From positions 4,757,097 to 4,821,096 of the forward strand of contig NC_088654.1 in NCBI RefSeq assembly GCF_964019385.1: a stretch of 64,000 nt of DNA, written 5' to 3'. The translations under genes and the position numbers were made by a program. Positions within the stretch are counted from its first letter, which is position 1. The number at the start of each line of letters is the position of its first letter. The DNA is from Sycon ciliatum. Lineage: Eukaryota > Porifera > Calcarea > Leucosolenida > Sycettidae. The notes under the pieces were generated by a model. That model was not told the DNA's origin, made no database searches, and was given only the letters and a program-made list of their open reading frames with translations. This document shows positions 1 to 11,340 of this stretch, in pieces.

Positions 1-323
1 TGTTGGTGCTTTTCTTACCTCAATTTCCCACTTTCGTTTTCTTCTTTCATTTCTTTTCCATCTCCATTGCCGGTTAGCGTCCACATCCATTGTATTGGAT
101 GCCGACATAGCACCGTGAAGAAATGAATGACTATAATACATTACTAGTAGGTACCCTTTAAGCCTCGCACTGAGTTCTGTAGCCGGAACATTCCTACGTT
201 ATAGACGGCAGTATTCTGTCTTTGCGATTGCATCACGTGATCTGATTGATTCTTATAAAATTTGGAGGCCTTCAATGTACGTTGTTTCATCTTTTGACAA
301 GAAAGGATTTTACGATACAGTAG
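1..323. other. No gene recognised
   Basis: No convincing coding region, repeat or RNA is seen here. The short open frames are not conserved-looking and have no recognisable motif. Confidence 0.6.
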
Positions 324-706
324 TAGGGAGGTTTTGTCCCACGTAACGGATACGAGAACGTGGGTGATACAGGTAAAGTTCATGCAATGGACCCACGTTC
401 GCAATGCTGTTTTTAGTCACACGGAGCAAACAAAGGCATGAAGCCAAAGGCCCAAACTTGGTCAAAGACGAAGCTTCGAAGCTCATCGAATATGTTGTTC
501 GTGCTACTGAAACTTCTTCAGCTGAGCACACTCACAGCTTGCACAATGCGCTCCATTATGATTTTCACCCACGTTCTGGCGGAACGTGGGTGAGCATCCA
601 TACACGGTACGTCGTGAATCAGAAAACGACTGTACGTGGGTCACTGAGTATCGAGTGGTACACACACATAAAGTACACATGGATTATGTGGGACTAAACC
701 TCCCTA
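324..706. mobile_element. MITE with GGGAGG terminal inverted repeats, TA target duplication
   Basis: The left end GGGAGGTTTTGTCCCAC (from 326) is matched by an inverted copy ending at 704 (GTGGGACTAAACCTCCC). Both ends are flanked by TA (324-325 and 705-706), which suggests a TA-targeting family such as Tc1/mariner or PIF-like. The interior has further short inverted motifs (CCCACGTTC and GAACGTGGG) and no transposase. An element at 29315-29735 starts with the same GGGAGGTT and also sits on TA. Superfamily assignment is inference. Confidence 0.7.
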
Positions 707-1138
707 TTGCCGTGTGTAATGAGACGACTGCGATTGTAAAACACAACCAAACTCAGTCAAGCAGGAAGAACACTGGAATCAATCATGAGCATGAGACTAG
801 GAAATCTAGCTGACGTCGCTGCCAGCGAGCTGTGGTTTTACTGTCAGTGCTGCTATTAGACCTCCGGCTGCTCCAGTGTATCCTATACACAGGTGGAAAC
901 CCGTATTGAGCGATCCTTTCGGTGAGAATGCGTACATATACTGCTACTAGTACCTACAACTACCAAAAGGTAAACTACGCCTTGAGTAATCCTGTCCAGC
1001 TCAGGCAGTATTGTTCTGGATTTGATGGACGACTGAAACATGTAAATTGTTTTCGTAAAGCAAGTTTGAAATGGATGAATGCTTATATTTTCCGTGATGA
1101 AGAGGACAAGCTGAATTGACATGCCATTACTTTATTCG
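707..1138. other. No gene recognised
   Basis: I see no convincing gene or repeat. The short open frames on both strands lack recognisable motifs. Confidence 0.5.
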
Positions 1139-1624
1139 ATACGTGACAATGGTTGATTATTATGGTGGTGAACACCCGACTGGCGATATGTAGGTAACTA
1201 CACGCCTGTCCACACACGCTCTTTAAGCCCGGCCAGAGGTATTCTCCTTCTCACCACAACCACCACCATCAGTTCGCGCTTGGCGCCTAGTCAATGCATG
1301 GTTAGGACGAAATGTAAGTCGCAATCGAGCTACATCGTATAGCGTTGCTGGGTCACCTTATATGTGCCACGTGTGACCTGATGTATCAGCCTGCTATGTC
1401 AGATACCGCTAACCAGGCGCCATGCGCAAACTGATGGTGGTGGTGGTGGAAGTGGTGGTGAGAAGGAGAGCTCTGTGCCAGAATAACTTTGCAGCCTGGA
1501 GAGCATGTGTGGGCAGGCGTGTATTTACCGCCATATTGCCAAGTTTGTGTTTACCACCATAATAATCAACCATAAGTACAGCTGCAGACTGCAGTGGTGT
1601 CATCAAATTCATTGACACGTGACA
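1139..1624. repeat. Fold-back (inverted repeat) element
   Basis: Two diverged arms face each other. The left arm contains TGGTTGATTATTATGGTGGT (about 1149) and then CTTCTCACCAC and ACCACCACCATCAG. The right arm (about 1420-1625) carries the same blocks in reverse order and orientation, ending near a shared CACGTGACAAT-type sequence. There is no ORF. It is probably a non-autonomous fold-back transposon; I see no clear target duplication. Confidence 0.6.
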
Positions 1625-1757
1625 ATGATAAGACTAAGGTGAAAAAGTGTAAAAGAAGAAAGAGGGCGAACAAATTAGAGCGAAAGAACAAGGAAACCAA
1701 CCGAAGTTTGAGAACTTATTACAGAATGTAACTCGGATGGTGAGCCAATTTAATTAT

Positions 1758-2071
1758 TGTGAAAAGAAGAAGGATAAAATGTTACGAGTTATGACTAACT
1801 GCCCACCAACGTTTCCAGATCCTATACAGTCAGCGTTGCGCTTTCCTTTCCTTCCCCTCTTGTACCTTTCCGAACCTGAGCTTTCCAAGTTGGAAGGTTG
1901 TTGGTTTGCGCCTTGGAGAAGTGTTGGAGCTAGGTGTCAGGTCGCCGAATGTCTCAGTTCTCCTTGTCAGTTTTGTGCCATTTTGTCGCATTCGCTGACT
2001 GTACAAGATCTGGTTACGTTGGTGGACAGTTCGTCATAACTCGTAACATTTTGTCCTTCTTCTTTTCACAA
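1758..2071. repeat. Palindromic MITE-like element
   Basis: Arms of about 64 bp (1758-1821 and 2007-2071) are near-perfect inverted copies. They include AAATGTTACGAGTTATGAC on the left and its complement on the right. The central part is a diverged copy of the centre of the element at 2212-2352, sharing blocks around GAGCTTTCCAAGTTGGA and GGAGCTAGGTGTCAGGTCG. Confidence 0.6.
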
Positions 2072-2211
2072 CTTATTACAGCATTAAAATATCAAATTAA
2101 GAAAAAGAAGAAAGAACGAACAAATTATGCGTTTTAGACCAACAATACGAGATAGAACAACGAGATAGAACAACGTCAGATAGTGCGACAACAAAGCACA
2201 ACACTGACAAA

Positions 2212-2352
2212 GATATTGAGACATTCAACGACCTACTTTCCTCGCCCTCTTTGGACCTTTGCTAACCCGAGCCTTCCAGGTTGGACGGTTGCTGCTTTTC
2301 GCCTCGTAGATATTTTGAAGCTAGGTGCCAGGTCGTTGAGCGTCTCAATATC
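2212..2352. repeat. Short palindromic MITE-like element
   Basis: It begins GATATTGAGACATTCAACG and ends with the inverted match CGTTGAGCGTCTCAATATC. The centre resembles that of the neighbouring palindrome at 1758-2071, so the two are probably relatives with different terminal sequences. It has no coding capacity. Confidence 0.55.
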
Positions 2353-2569
2353 ACTGTCATGTCATGGTCCTTTCTTCTTTCTTAAATAAAAGTATGAATG
2401 GCGAAGACATAACCGCGCCACCTTGCAAAGATAGAATGTAAGTGTGACAAATAATAGTAATAATAATAATAGTTACAGTTCGCATGTCACTCATGGAAGG
2501 ATCCATGGGCTTAACGCATCTGTCAACGAAATCCAGGCAGAAGAGCCGACAAAAGGCATCTCATTATTG

Positions 2570-4183
2570 TTAGAACGTATCGCAGTAAGAACAACTACGC
2601 AAGCGCAGCACATTTTCCACAAGCATCAGCCATTCTTTCTTGTCTAGAGCCAGTTCAAAACAGTCAGAAATATCAATATTGGCGTGCTTTAGATCACTTT
2701 TAATATTGTCAATCCATCTGAGATGGGGTCGGCCACGTGGGCGCTTGATGTCCCGGGTATTAATTGCCATCTCCAGTGCTTGGTAGGACGCTGAGTTACG
2801 TCCTTCGCGAACAACATGGCCCAGCCAGAGCAGCCGACGTCTGCGACAGGTAGTGCTGACTGGGCCTTGTCGCGTTGAGGCGTACACCTTGGCATTCGAC
2901 ATGTGGTGAGGGTACACCACACCAAGCAGGTACCGCAATTTTCTGCGGTGCCATGCGTCCAGCCGATTACTGAGTTGCTGTGTCAGGGCCCACAGTCCGC
3001 AGTTATACAACAGGATAGGCAAAATGAGGGCAGAGAACATACAAAGTCTGGAGCTCAGTTTATGACGCTTCCACGAAATGGAGCCGAACGCTCTATTCGC
3101 AGCACCTATTCTTGCCTGAATATCCTCTGCGGACCCCAACAAAGAGCCAAGCAGCTTGACAGATCGCCAAGAGGAGTCGGCTTTAGTTACTGTAATATAT
3201 TGTGTTTTCTGAATATTTAACATTAGGTTATCATCTTTGAATTTTTCACTTGATTTCTCCACAATCTCCTCGACTTCTCGCCTCTCCGTGTCATGGATTG
3301 TTGTGTCGTCTGCATATTGGGTGGTTGGTGCTGGTAAAGATAAGTGCGATAGTATAGGATCAAGGTGGCGCATGGCTCCCTCAGCATACACATTGTACAT
3401 GATGGGAGACAGCGGATCCCCCTGCACTACTCCGATATTTGTAGCAAACGCTTTGCCTAAATGAGAACTGAGTTTCACTCTCACCGTCGTGTCCGAGATC
3501 AGAGTGGCAACGACATCAGTGGCAGCTCCAGAGTCTGAAAATCGCGCCAACGCCTTCTCACGGACAATGGTATCAAATGCTCCGCTGAAGTCTAATAGTG
3601 CGGCAGAGTATTTCCAGTCACCGAGTAGTGCACGTTCGCACATGACACGCGTATAGAAAACTCCGTCAGCCGTGGAGCGTCCGGGTGTAAAGCCTGCCTG
3701 ACTTTCACGTACATATGAGGTGGTAGATTGTTGTGAACGCATGGTGATGATGCGGGTCAGCACCTTGCGAACAACTGATAGCAGCATGACCGGTCTGTAA
3801 CTTTTCGGTGCACCCATAGGTTTTCCTCGTTTGTATACTGGCACCAGAAGGCCACATCTAAGGTCAGGTGGGCAATAGTGGAGTTCCTTAATGGAGTTGA
3901 ATAGGGTAGTCAGCCATGGAGTAATGACAGTCGAAGCCGTACGTAGCAGTGTCGCACTGATCCCATCACATCCAACAGCGCCTCCGATTTTCTGGTGCAT
4001 GATGGCCTTCCTAATCTCTTCAGAGGTAAATGGTTCGTCTTTCGCCTTACTGTTAGGCTGTGCCGGGAAAAGCGTTGGCTGGTCGCTCCGGTAAAACACT
4101 GATGCGAAATACTTGCTGAATTCCTCCAAATTCCAATTTACATTTGTGACATTTTCACCACTATCATTTTGACAAATGTACAT
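2570..4183 (-). pseudogene. RTE-like non-LTR retrotransposon, reverse transcriptase part
   Basis: One open frame of 537 codons encodes an RT domain. The fingers part (GGAVGCDGIS, PVYKRGK) leads to LLDFSGAFDTI, then QGDPLSP, then the catalytic YADD near residue 289. After the RT come LGHVVREGR and a GRPHLRW motif, the C-terminal pattern of RTE-like single-ORF elements. Such enzymes copy the element's RNA at a nicked chromosomal target. No apurinic-type endonuclease is present upstream (above 4183), so the copy is 5' truncated and the ATG at 4183 is merely the first Met of the frame. The 3' end lies near 2450-2570. The RT core itself looks unbroken. Confidence 0.85.
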
Positions 4184-4294
4184 GAAAATTTTAAAAGTTC
4201 AGAAACAACTCATGAACAAGTGGAGTGGATTTATGAAAATAACCTAAGTGCAACAACATGTTCTTTTTGCTTACACAGACCAGGCTTACGCGAG

Positions 4295-5427
4295 TAGGCC
4301 TCGGCGGGTAATGCTAGCATTGTAACTGGGATTACGAGCATCGGTTTGAGAACTAGCAATGCTCCAGCATTGTACCCGGATTTGGAGCCAAAACAAGCAT
4401 TAGCGCCCAAAAAGTGTCATATTCTCATTTCATCATGAGTGTGCATTACTGAATAAAACAGGAGCTCTACAATGTAACGTACACACTGTACTCTGTACCA
4501 GCGGCTTTTGGCAGTTTTGCTTAAGTTAGCCTGCGACTTCGCAACATGCGTCTCTTGTTGCGAATCTTAGTGGCAGCTGCTAGGTATAGACGTACCACGT
4601 TGATGCCATCATGGGAAACGGAAAGAAACCTTGTCTTTCATATTCACAGAGTCATGCAGTGCTGGCTTGCTTGCACCATGAGTACATCAAATGGAAATGT
4701 GTTGGAAGTCTCTGATTCTTCGGAGGAAGAGAGTGAGGAAGATGAGTACGAGACAGAGGAGGATAATAAGGAAGACGATAACGAGGCAGAGGAGGAGGAT
4801 GAGCCCAGTGAGGCATGCGCACGACTGCCCAAAGCCGAAGGAGCAAGCATATCTAGGGTTAGTAAGATCCCTACTATTGTGACAGTGTGTTCACTGGGTG
4901 CCAGTATTATGCCCCATTGTGTTGCTAATGGATTGCTGCAATGAATCACCAAGTCTTGGTGTCTGGACTGATTACATAAAACTCATGCACTAGTTGCCCA
5001 CTGTGCTGATTGACTCATTCCACGAAGTGGTACGTTGACTTATATTGTACTTTTTCATACCACACAAATTATTAAATTTCCAAAATTGCATTCATTATGC
5101 ACCCTCAAAGTACTTTGAAGACTGTCGACGTAGGGTTCTGATTTACTGTTATTCACTGCTGGCTCATGATAGCAACTTCAGTTCCACATCATTTTGAAAT
5201 AGCATCACCATTATAATCTACTTTCAAAGTACTAGGTACTGCCAAGAGCAGTATTCCGTGCAGTGTGACTTACATTATGACACAATGCCATATGAGTGGT
5301 TCACATTGCCTTTTCAACTAGCATTACAAGTCCAAATTAGCATTCTAACGAGCATTATATGACCGAATAACTAGCAATGCTGAAAGCATTTAGAGCTGAA
5401 ATAACTAGCATTACCCGCCGAGGTCTA
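4295..5427. mobile_element. 1.13-kb DNA transposon with TIRs, TA target duplication
   Basis: The ends are GGCCTCGGCGGGTAATGCTAG (from 4297) and its inverted match ending at 5425, flanked by TA at 4295-4296 and 5426-5427. The subterminal regions contain many short copies of CTAGCATT or AGCAATGCT in both orientations, a typical arrangement of transposase-binding motifs. There is no transposase, so this is a non-autonomous derivative. The superfamily is not recognised. Confidence 0.7.
4546..4944 (+). CDS. Possible small acidic protein inside the TA-flanked element
   Basis: A 132-codon frame starts at 4546. Its middle part is strongly acidic (runs of Glu and Asp such as EEESEEDEYETEEDN), in a frame the surrounding sequence does not force by simple repeats. 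Nothing else is recognisable: no signal peptide, membrane segment or known domain. It lies wholly within the transposon at 4297-5425. It may be a remnant of an element-encoded protein or a chance frame in a GA-rich stretch. Confidence 0.25.
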   Translation: MRLLLRILVAAARYRRTTLMPSWETERNLVFHIHRVMQCWLACTMSTSNGNVLEVSDSSEEESEEDEYETEEDNKEDDNEAEEEDEPSEACARLPKAEGASISRVSKIPTIVTVCSLGASIMPHCVANGLLQ

Positions 5428-6690
5428 ACGACGGCAGTGGTTTTGGAGGGAACACTTGAAAGGACGTGACTTCTTCTGTCAAGTAAACTGTCCGCCATTG
5501 AAGTAGGATATGGCACTAAAGTCGGCGCGCTGTTCACTGCAATCAAGCTACACTACTTGCCGAGACGATCAGTTTTGCAACCTCAACCATAACGCACCTC
5601 TTACTATTCTGACTGCGCAGAGATATGCAAATAGCCAGTTACCGTATTATCTCTAATATAAGCACAGTCTCCAATAATAGCACGTCTCCAATAATAGAAC
5701 ACCTTGGGGCGGGATTCAAAAAATAAAGTGCTCAGTCTCCATTATAAGCACACTGTGCAAATTCTTTATCTGTACCGGCGAAAAAACCCTGAAATGTGTG
5801 TGTCTGACATAGGCCTTTCCCAAATCCAGCTGGACATTGAATGTTGCTTGACCGTCTTTGCTCAACACCTTTCTGCGAGCACTAAAGACCATCTCTTTGG
5901 ACTCTATGGGAGAGCGGCGCGTGTTTGTCGTTCCCCTGTTAAGCAGTTCTGAATCTAAAGTCGTCAGAACATCACTTCCTACATACATACCTTTTGTTCA
6001 CATTTCATTACTATAATAATTGGAAAGCTAGCCCTTTGTTTAGCCGGCTTTTTCCCTTCGTCTTGCAGTGCACGTTTCTCTCGTGGCACAGTGACTCATA
6101 ACATGCATGGGAATTAAATTATTGTATCAATCCTAGAGGGTTAATCCTATTGAGCCTTGATCCTAGAGGGTGGTAGCGTTCCTGCGGAAAACTCGGCCGG
6201 CCTCCAGCAGAGTCTCAAACGAACCGTGATCTTTTTTCAAATTATCCAAGATTTTTAAACAGTTAGGATATAATTCGTTCTCTTCGCGAGCCTCATTGCT
6301 TTGCAGTGCTCTACCAGCTATATACTAGTCTTAAAACATGCCAGGATTCTTCAGATTTTGCTGCTCAGCTTTCGCATATCCTAACGGTTCCAACAAATTG
6401 TCTGTTTCCTCACTTCTTCTGTTCAGCAATGTATTGTTTAAATGAAAACGTTTGAGTTTCCCGATGACTGTAACTTGTCACTATGTTCATGCTTTGCCAG
6501 CTCATTTTTTTATACGCCACATTTCTTGCAGTAAGTGGACTGCGACGAAATGCTCCACCTTTTTTCTCTCACTCCCTTTCTGATTATCCTCACTTTGGAT
6601 GGCGGTTTGAACTACCGTCAGCTCCTGCTTTTTGGCAGGAGTAGCTGTTCCCTAGGACAATTTGGAGCCACGCATACTGGCAGTGATTAG
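5428..6690. other. No gene recognised
   Basis: Only minor internal repeats are visible, such as CTCCAATAATAG motifs near 5670-5700 and CCTAGAGGGT near 6135-6170. No convincing ORF, RNA gene or TIR element was found. Confidence 0.5.
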
Positions 6691-8271
6691 ATGAGAGGTC
6701 ATAATGAAGCAGTTGAGTCAATATTCCAGAAGCGTCGTCGTACGCCGTCATGTAGAGTTGCGACTTTCAACGTCCGTTCACTAAAATCAAAAAACAAACT
6801 CTCGACGAAGATTTCGAGGCCTACAAGCTCGACAGCCTTGGCCCGGGATTACGGAGACCTGGATAGCCGACAATGGAGTTGATACCCTCGGCGATGGCCA
6901 CAAGCTGTATAGGTCCGGAGGTCAATCGTCGCGCGCTGGCGTTGCCATCCTCGTCAACAAGAAATTTTCAAATAATGTTCTCTCGTACCAGTTCCACTCT
7001 GACCGAGTTGTATCTGTACGAATGGTACTCAGCCCGCGACCTGACAGTCGAGCTGTCACGGTCGTGTGCTGCTATGCCCCAACTCTTCAATGATCCACCA
7101 TCAACCCTCAGGAAGCTGACAACTTCTACGAACTTCTCAACAATGTTGTATTGAAAACGAAGAACCGTGACGAATTAGGGATATTAGGTGATTTGAATGC
7201 TAAAGTTGGGAGTTCGAGGCCGGGATCTGTCAGCCCTGTTGGATGCTACTCTAAACACACTATATCAAACTCAAATGGATGCAGACTTGTAGAATTTTGC
7301 GAGGACAACCGGCTGGTGCTAACCAACTCACTATTCAAGCACAGGATGCAACATCGCTCAACATGGTTTTCTGATGGTTTAGTGCATGCGGATGGAAAGC
7401 CTGTGCGGAATATGATAGATTACGTGATAGTAAAACGTTCCATCATGGCCGCGGTTCTAGATGCAAGATCGTTTGGAGGTTTCACCACGCGTCTGATCAT
7501 CACCCTGTTATTGCAGTTCTTGGCATCGCACTTTCTAAAGTCCATCCGACCGTCAAACAACAAGACCCATGTTTCAATCGCTATAACCGTCCAACCGCTG
7601 AATCGTCGAAACTGTTCTGCGACCGTCTCAAGGAGAAGTTACCTTCTCTGCGTCCACTCTCCGCAAACATCGACAATGACTCCGTGGATAAGGCGTGGCG
7701 TGGATTCGTCTGGTCTACGCATGATACAGCGCAGGATGCATTCGGGAAAGTGCCCACTGGTTCTGCTCCGAAAGCAAGCACGAACCCTCGCGTTGCATCC
7801 TTATCCACTGAACAGAAGAATCTGCACTGCCGCATAAACGCTGAACCTGATCCAGAGCAACGTAACGCTTTAAAGATTGAAAGATCTGCAAAACTCCACG
7901 AGATTCGAAGGCTACTACAGAAGGAGGGCGAGCAATATTGGCAACATAAGGCTGTTGAAGTAGATGCTTCAAGCCCTGACCCACGGTCCTACTTCAACGC
8001 CATCAACAACTTACGCCAACTACGCTCTGGGAAGAAGGCTGCGCCTGTGCGTCTTGCTGACGCAAACGGCAGAATCATGGCAGACAACTCGTGGAATCTT
8101 AATGCCTTTAATGAATATTATGAATCGGTATTTTACACTGATGGCCAGCCACTTGACCTCAGGCAGCAATCGAATGAGGAAGATTCATTCACAATCGAAG
8201 AAGTACGGTCTGCAATTATCAAGCAGAAGTCTGGTGGTGCTGTCGGTCCTGATGGTATCAGCGTGGCCACC
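6691..8271 (+). pseudogene. Broken endonuclease-RT of an RTE-like retrotransposon
   Basis: Several frames together give an apurinic-type endonuclease: ATFNVRSLKSKNK near 6760, a GDLNAKVG motif near 7190, NMIDYVIVKR near 7410 and a DHHPVIAVL motif near 7495-7525. From 7684 one long frame gives the linker and the start of the RT fingers (EEVRSAIIKQKSGGAV, GPDGIS). It resembles the element at 2570-4183. At least three frameshifts or stops break the endonuclease. The RT stops abruptly at about 8271, where unrelated sequence continues in the same frame. Confidence 0.8.
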
Positions 8272-8823
8272 AAGCGTGGCCGGCCACCGAAGAAACCACC
8301 GGATGGTGTGTCTGCGGGACCAGTGACTCGCTCTAGGGCGAGGTTAGCAGAGTCTTTATCGTCTCCGTCGTTGTCGTCATCGTCGTCGTCAGCGTCTTCC
8401 TCATCTCCCTCCTCCTCTTCATCAACATCAACAGCCATTGGAACGTCAAAGGGAGCATCATCGCAGCAGGCAGTGCCAGTAACGGACGTGCCTTTGGTAC
8501 GGACATCTACATCGGCCTCGTCTGGATTGGCAGTAGCGGCAAGGAATGTCAGGTCGGTTTCATTGTCACGTAATTCCAAAGTATGTACTGGTTCTAGTAG
8601 CGTTGTTAGGGTGTATGAATCTTCTATCGCCAACCATCTTGTTCAGAATAGTGATTGTCGTTCTAGTTATGCTGATGATTGCTTTTCTGTTTGGTCTCGT
8701 TCACGTAGTCAAAGGTATTTGCGTGTATTGGAGTCTATTTACATTTTTACCACCAAGCCGATTTTGTATAGGCAGAAAAAGAATTTGTTTACGTTGAAAT
8801 TGTTTATGAATTTAGATCAGTAG
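8272..8823 (+). other. Low-complexity ORF fused in frame to an RT fragment
   Basis: After GPDGIS the frame continues with KRGRPPKKPPDG, an AT-hook-like basic motif, then a long Ser-rich stretch (8350-8440) and 120 further residues, ending at 8823. The combined frame 7684-8823 is 379 codons. The second half is not RT and I do not recognise it. The AT-hook suggests a DNA-binding or chromatin-associated N-terminal region of some other element or host gene. Whether the fusion is expressed is unknown; an insertion breakpoint at about 8271 is the simplest explanation. Confidence 0.45.
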
Positions 8824-9391
8824 TTCTCGTTTGTGGTTGCATGGTAACTTTCTAGTGGTGAATTTATCGCATCTGTTGTCACCTGATATCATTGAATGGT
8901 GTAATGTTTCTTTCAGCTCTCATTTTATCGCGCTAGTTAGGGTCTAAACTATTACTTGCATTGTGCGTATATATATTGAGTTAAGAGCTTTTGTTGATTT
9001 GCCAGTAATCCTCTGATGAGATGGCGACGAAAACGTTTAGGAACAAGCTTCTTTATTTACATGAAAACAAGTTTTGCTTATGGTGTTTGTACTGAGTGCG
9101 CAGCTTACTCTATTTATTGCGTTGATTATTATTATTAATAATACTTTGTTTCCTGTTCGACCCTCTTTGAAGTTGTACATTGTTTTGTCGAGGCAGTGAA
9201 CTAAATTAAATCTACAACGATGGTAAAACATTCTTATCAACCACCACACCACACCGCTGCGCTCTCTGGCCGACCTCAACGCGTTGCCACAGCACACCAT
9301 CAGCAAAACGACACTTCAGTTGGTACTCTGCTCCTTCAGACAGCAACTGTTTCGATCATGAGGATCTCTGTCAGCGAAGGTTGATAGTGTG
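8824..9391. other. Non-coding; one hammerhead-like motif
   Basis: I see no gene. A hammerhead-like string at 9009-9042 (TCCT, CTGATGA, GAA, AACGTT, AGGA in order) is described in the findings. Confidence 0.4.
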
Positions 9392-9855
9392 CAGTAGAGT
9401 CGCGCGCTGAAGAACGTGGAGCCCAAGAACGCCCCAGCTTCAGGGCCGGGTTTCACTGCGGCTCCGCGGCACTTGGCTGTATGCAGCGGAGCAGCGCGGT
9501 TCCACTGACACTCGCCATTCGCGGTATCGCGGTCATGGACCACACTTTTTGATGACGTTATACGAAAGCTTGCGGTGAACCACGGCCTCGCTGCTCCAGC
9601 TCGAGCCGCGGTCACTATGGTAATAATGACGTTTCAAGCCGCGAAACACGAGCAGCGAACCAGCGGAGCCGCAGTGGAACCCGGCCCTAAAGCTAAGAAC
9701 GTCGGTATTTTTTTCTTGCATCTTGTGGGATACAAATGATCCAGTACGGATTGTTTCTAAGAACGTGCTATTAGAATGCAGCCAAATTGCTGAAAAATAA
9801 GAACATCCCAGGCTAACCATTTAGAAACAACGTTCTTGGGCGCACTACTCTACTG
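9392..9855. mobile_element. TIR element containing a second, nested TIR element
   Basis: The outer ends are CAGTAGAGTCGCGCGC (9392) and the inverted match of CAGTAGAGTAGTGCGC ending at 9855. A further inner block GCCCAAGAACG is also inverted (9421 and about 9829). Inside, from 9442 to 9688, is another element with ends AGGGCCGGGTTTCACTGCGG and its inverted near-match. The CAG and CAGGG starts are hAT-like. I see no clear 8-bp target duplications. There is no ORF of note. Confidence 0.6.
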
Positions 9856-9935
9856 TAGAATGGCTAACAGATAGTGAACTTCACCCTTTTGTAGCAAAAA
9901 AGGGGGAACATAATGGCGCATCTTAGGCGCGAAGA

Positions 9936-10723
9936 TTAAGGCTAAGCAAAGGCGATACTGATAGACTACACTGAGGATACTAGTAATATAAAGGGTGTTA
10001 GTGAGAGTACAGTCATGTAGTGATAGCCAGGTGTGACTTTGATAGATGGCACAGCATAGCACGGCGAGTAGCAACGCGAGAGGCTCCTGGGGCATTCACT
10101 CCGTCCACTCACTCACCACACAGCACCTCACCATTGTCACGTAACAGCCGTTCTTCAACTGCCATGATAATGCCGTAGCTTAGCAATGAAGTGACGAAGT
10201 GACAAACACATGCTCACAAAGTATCATTCGAGAGGCCCATGCCATGGGGCATTCGCTCTTGACACTGCGCCATGGTTTGACATCCGCCTGTAGTTGAAAT
10301 TAGTGCGTCACAGCCATTCCGAATCTTCCTGAAATGTCGCTGCCGAATTTCAGTCGTTCTTCATCAGTCTCCTACTTGCCGTGCTATGCTGTGCCATCTA
10401 TCGAAGTCACACCTGGCTATCACTGCATGACTGTACTTTCACTAACACCCTTTTATTACTAGTAGTATCCTCAGTGTAGTCTAACAGTATCGTCAAGAGT
10501 CCATAACCCCCAGAGTGTGCAACGCGCTATAGGGTCTTGTCACGACTGGTTTTCAACATTATGTCATTTTCATGTAGCGAATGCCTCGGCCTGTAGTGTA
10601 CGCACACGTCGCGCAGCTACATGAAAATGACGTAATGTTGAAAACGAGTCGTGACAGACATTAATGTGGCGCTGCACACTCTTGGGGTTATGGACTCTTG
10701 GTATCGTCTTTGCTTAGCCTTAA
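9936..10723. mobile_element. Fold-back MITE with TTAA target duplication
   Basis: Arms of about 135 bp are inverted copies: GGCTAAGCAAAGGCGATAC from 9940, and its complement ending at 10719. The arms include GATAGCCAGGTGTGACTT and the complement of TAGCACGGC. TTAA lies at 9936-9939 and 10720-10723. The right arm is interrupted by the small element at 10494-10700. The right-hand TTAA also serves as the left target site of the Kolobok-type element starting at 10724. Confidence 0.65.
10487..10708. mobile_element. 207-bp MITE with 7-8 bp target duplication
   Basis: The ends are CAAGAGTCCATAACCCC and its inverted match GGTTATGGACTCTTG (10494-10700). The flanks are direct repeats GTATCGTC at 10487-10494 and 10701-10708, giving 7 bp or 8 bp depending on how the terminal C/G is assigned. 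Removing the element and one duplicate restores the arm of the surrounding fold-back element, so the insertion is clear. Internal inverted blocks (CATTTTCATGTAGC and its complement) form a second stem. Confidence 0.8.
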
Positions 10724-11027
10724 AGGGGAACTCCGGTCCAAAATCACCCCCATTTTTTATTGCGGAATCCATTAGAGTATGTCGTAAGTGGTAGAATGGC
10801 GAAGACCGGAAGCTTCTACGACAAGGATAACATACCTAAATTACCAATTGCAATTTTCCATATTTGGCACGAGGGGGCCCCCTCCCACCCTGTGACGTAA
10901 AACGTTCTCAGCCCGGTCCACGGCCACTCAGATGAAATTTTCAAATAATTGAAGCAAAAATGAAAAGTCCTTGGCCATTGTTGAAGTGGTTGTTGTTCTG
11001 TGCCATGCCCGATTTATTGTCACGACT

Positions 11028-11305
11028 CGCTGCTGCGTCTCTGGATGCGACAATGTCACGAAGAAAGAGGCGCCTGCGGGCTGTCGTAGCATGGCTTTCC
11101 TCTGGCTGACGCGAGCCTGACGACAGCTTGGCTATGGAGAGTATGTTGGAAGGATTTTTCTCCGACGAAAAATAATCGTGTCTGCACTGAGCATTTCACT
11201 GAGATGTGCTATGAAAGAGATTTCCAACAAGAGTTTGCACAAAGCATTGGTGGCTATAAGCAGAAGCAGCAGCGACGCTTGAAGCCAGGGTCTCTGCCAT
11301 CCTGA
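11028..11305 (+). pseudogene. THAP zinc-finger domain of the Kolobok-type transposase
   Basis: Translation from 11028 gives RCCVSGCDNVTKKEAPAGC, the C-x(2-4)-C start of a THAP finger. After a frame break, 11147-11305 gives WKDFSPTKNNRVCTEHF and then LKPGSLPS before a stop. The order Cys-Cys, Trp, Cys-x2-His-Phe, LKPGS(L/V)P is the THAP signature, a DNA-binding domain used by transposases to bind their ends. The stop or frameshift around 11100-11145 could be decay or an unrecognised intron. Confidence 0.8.
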
Positions 11306-11340
11306 AACTTGGCGGTACATGTCATACTAATAGTAAGTAG

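Noticed and set aside
8133..8633. Acidic minus-strand frame (Asp-rich)
   Set aside because: It is the antisense of the Ser-rich segment of the plus-strand ORF; the Ser frame is continuous with recognisable RT codons.
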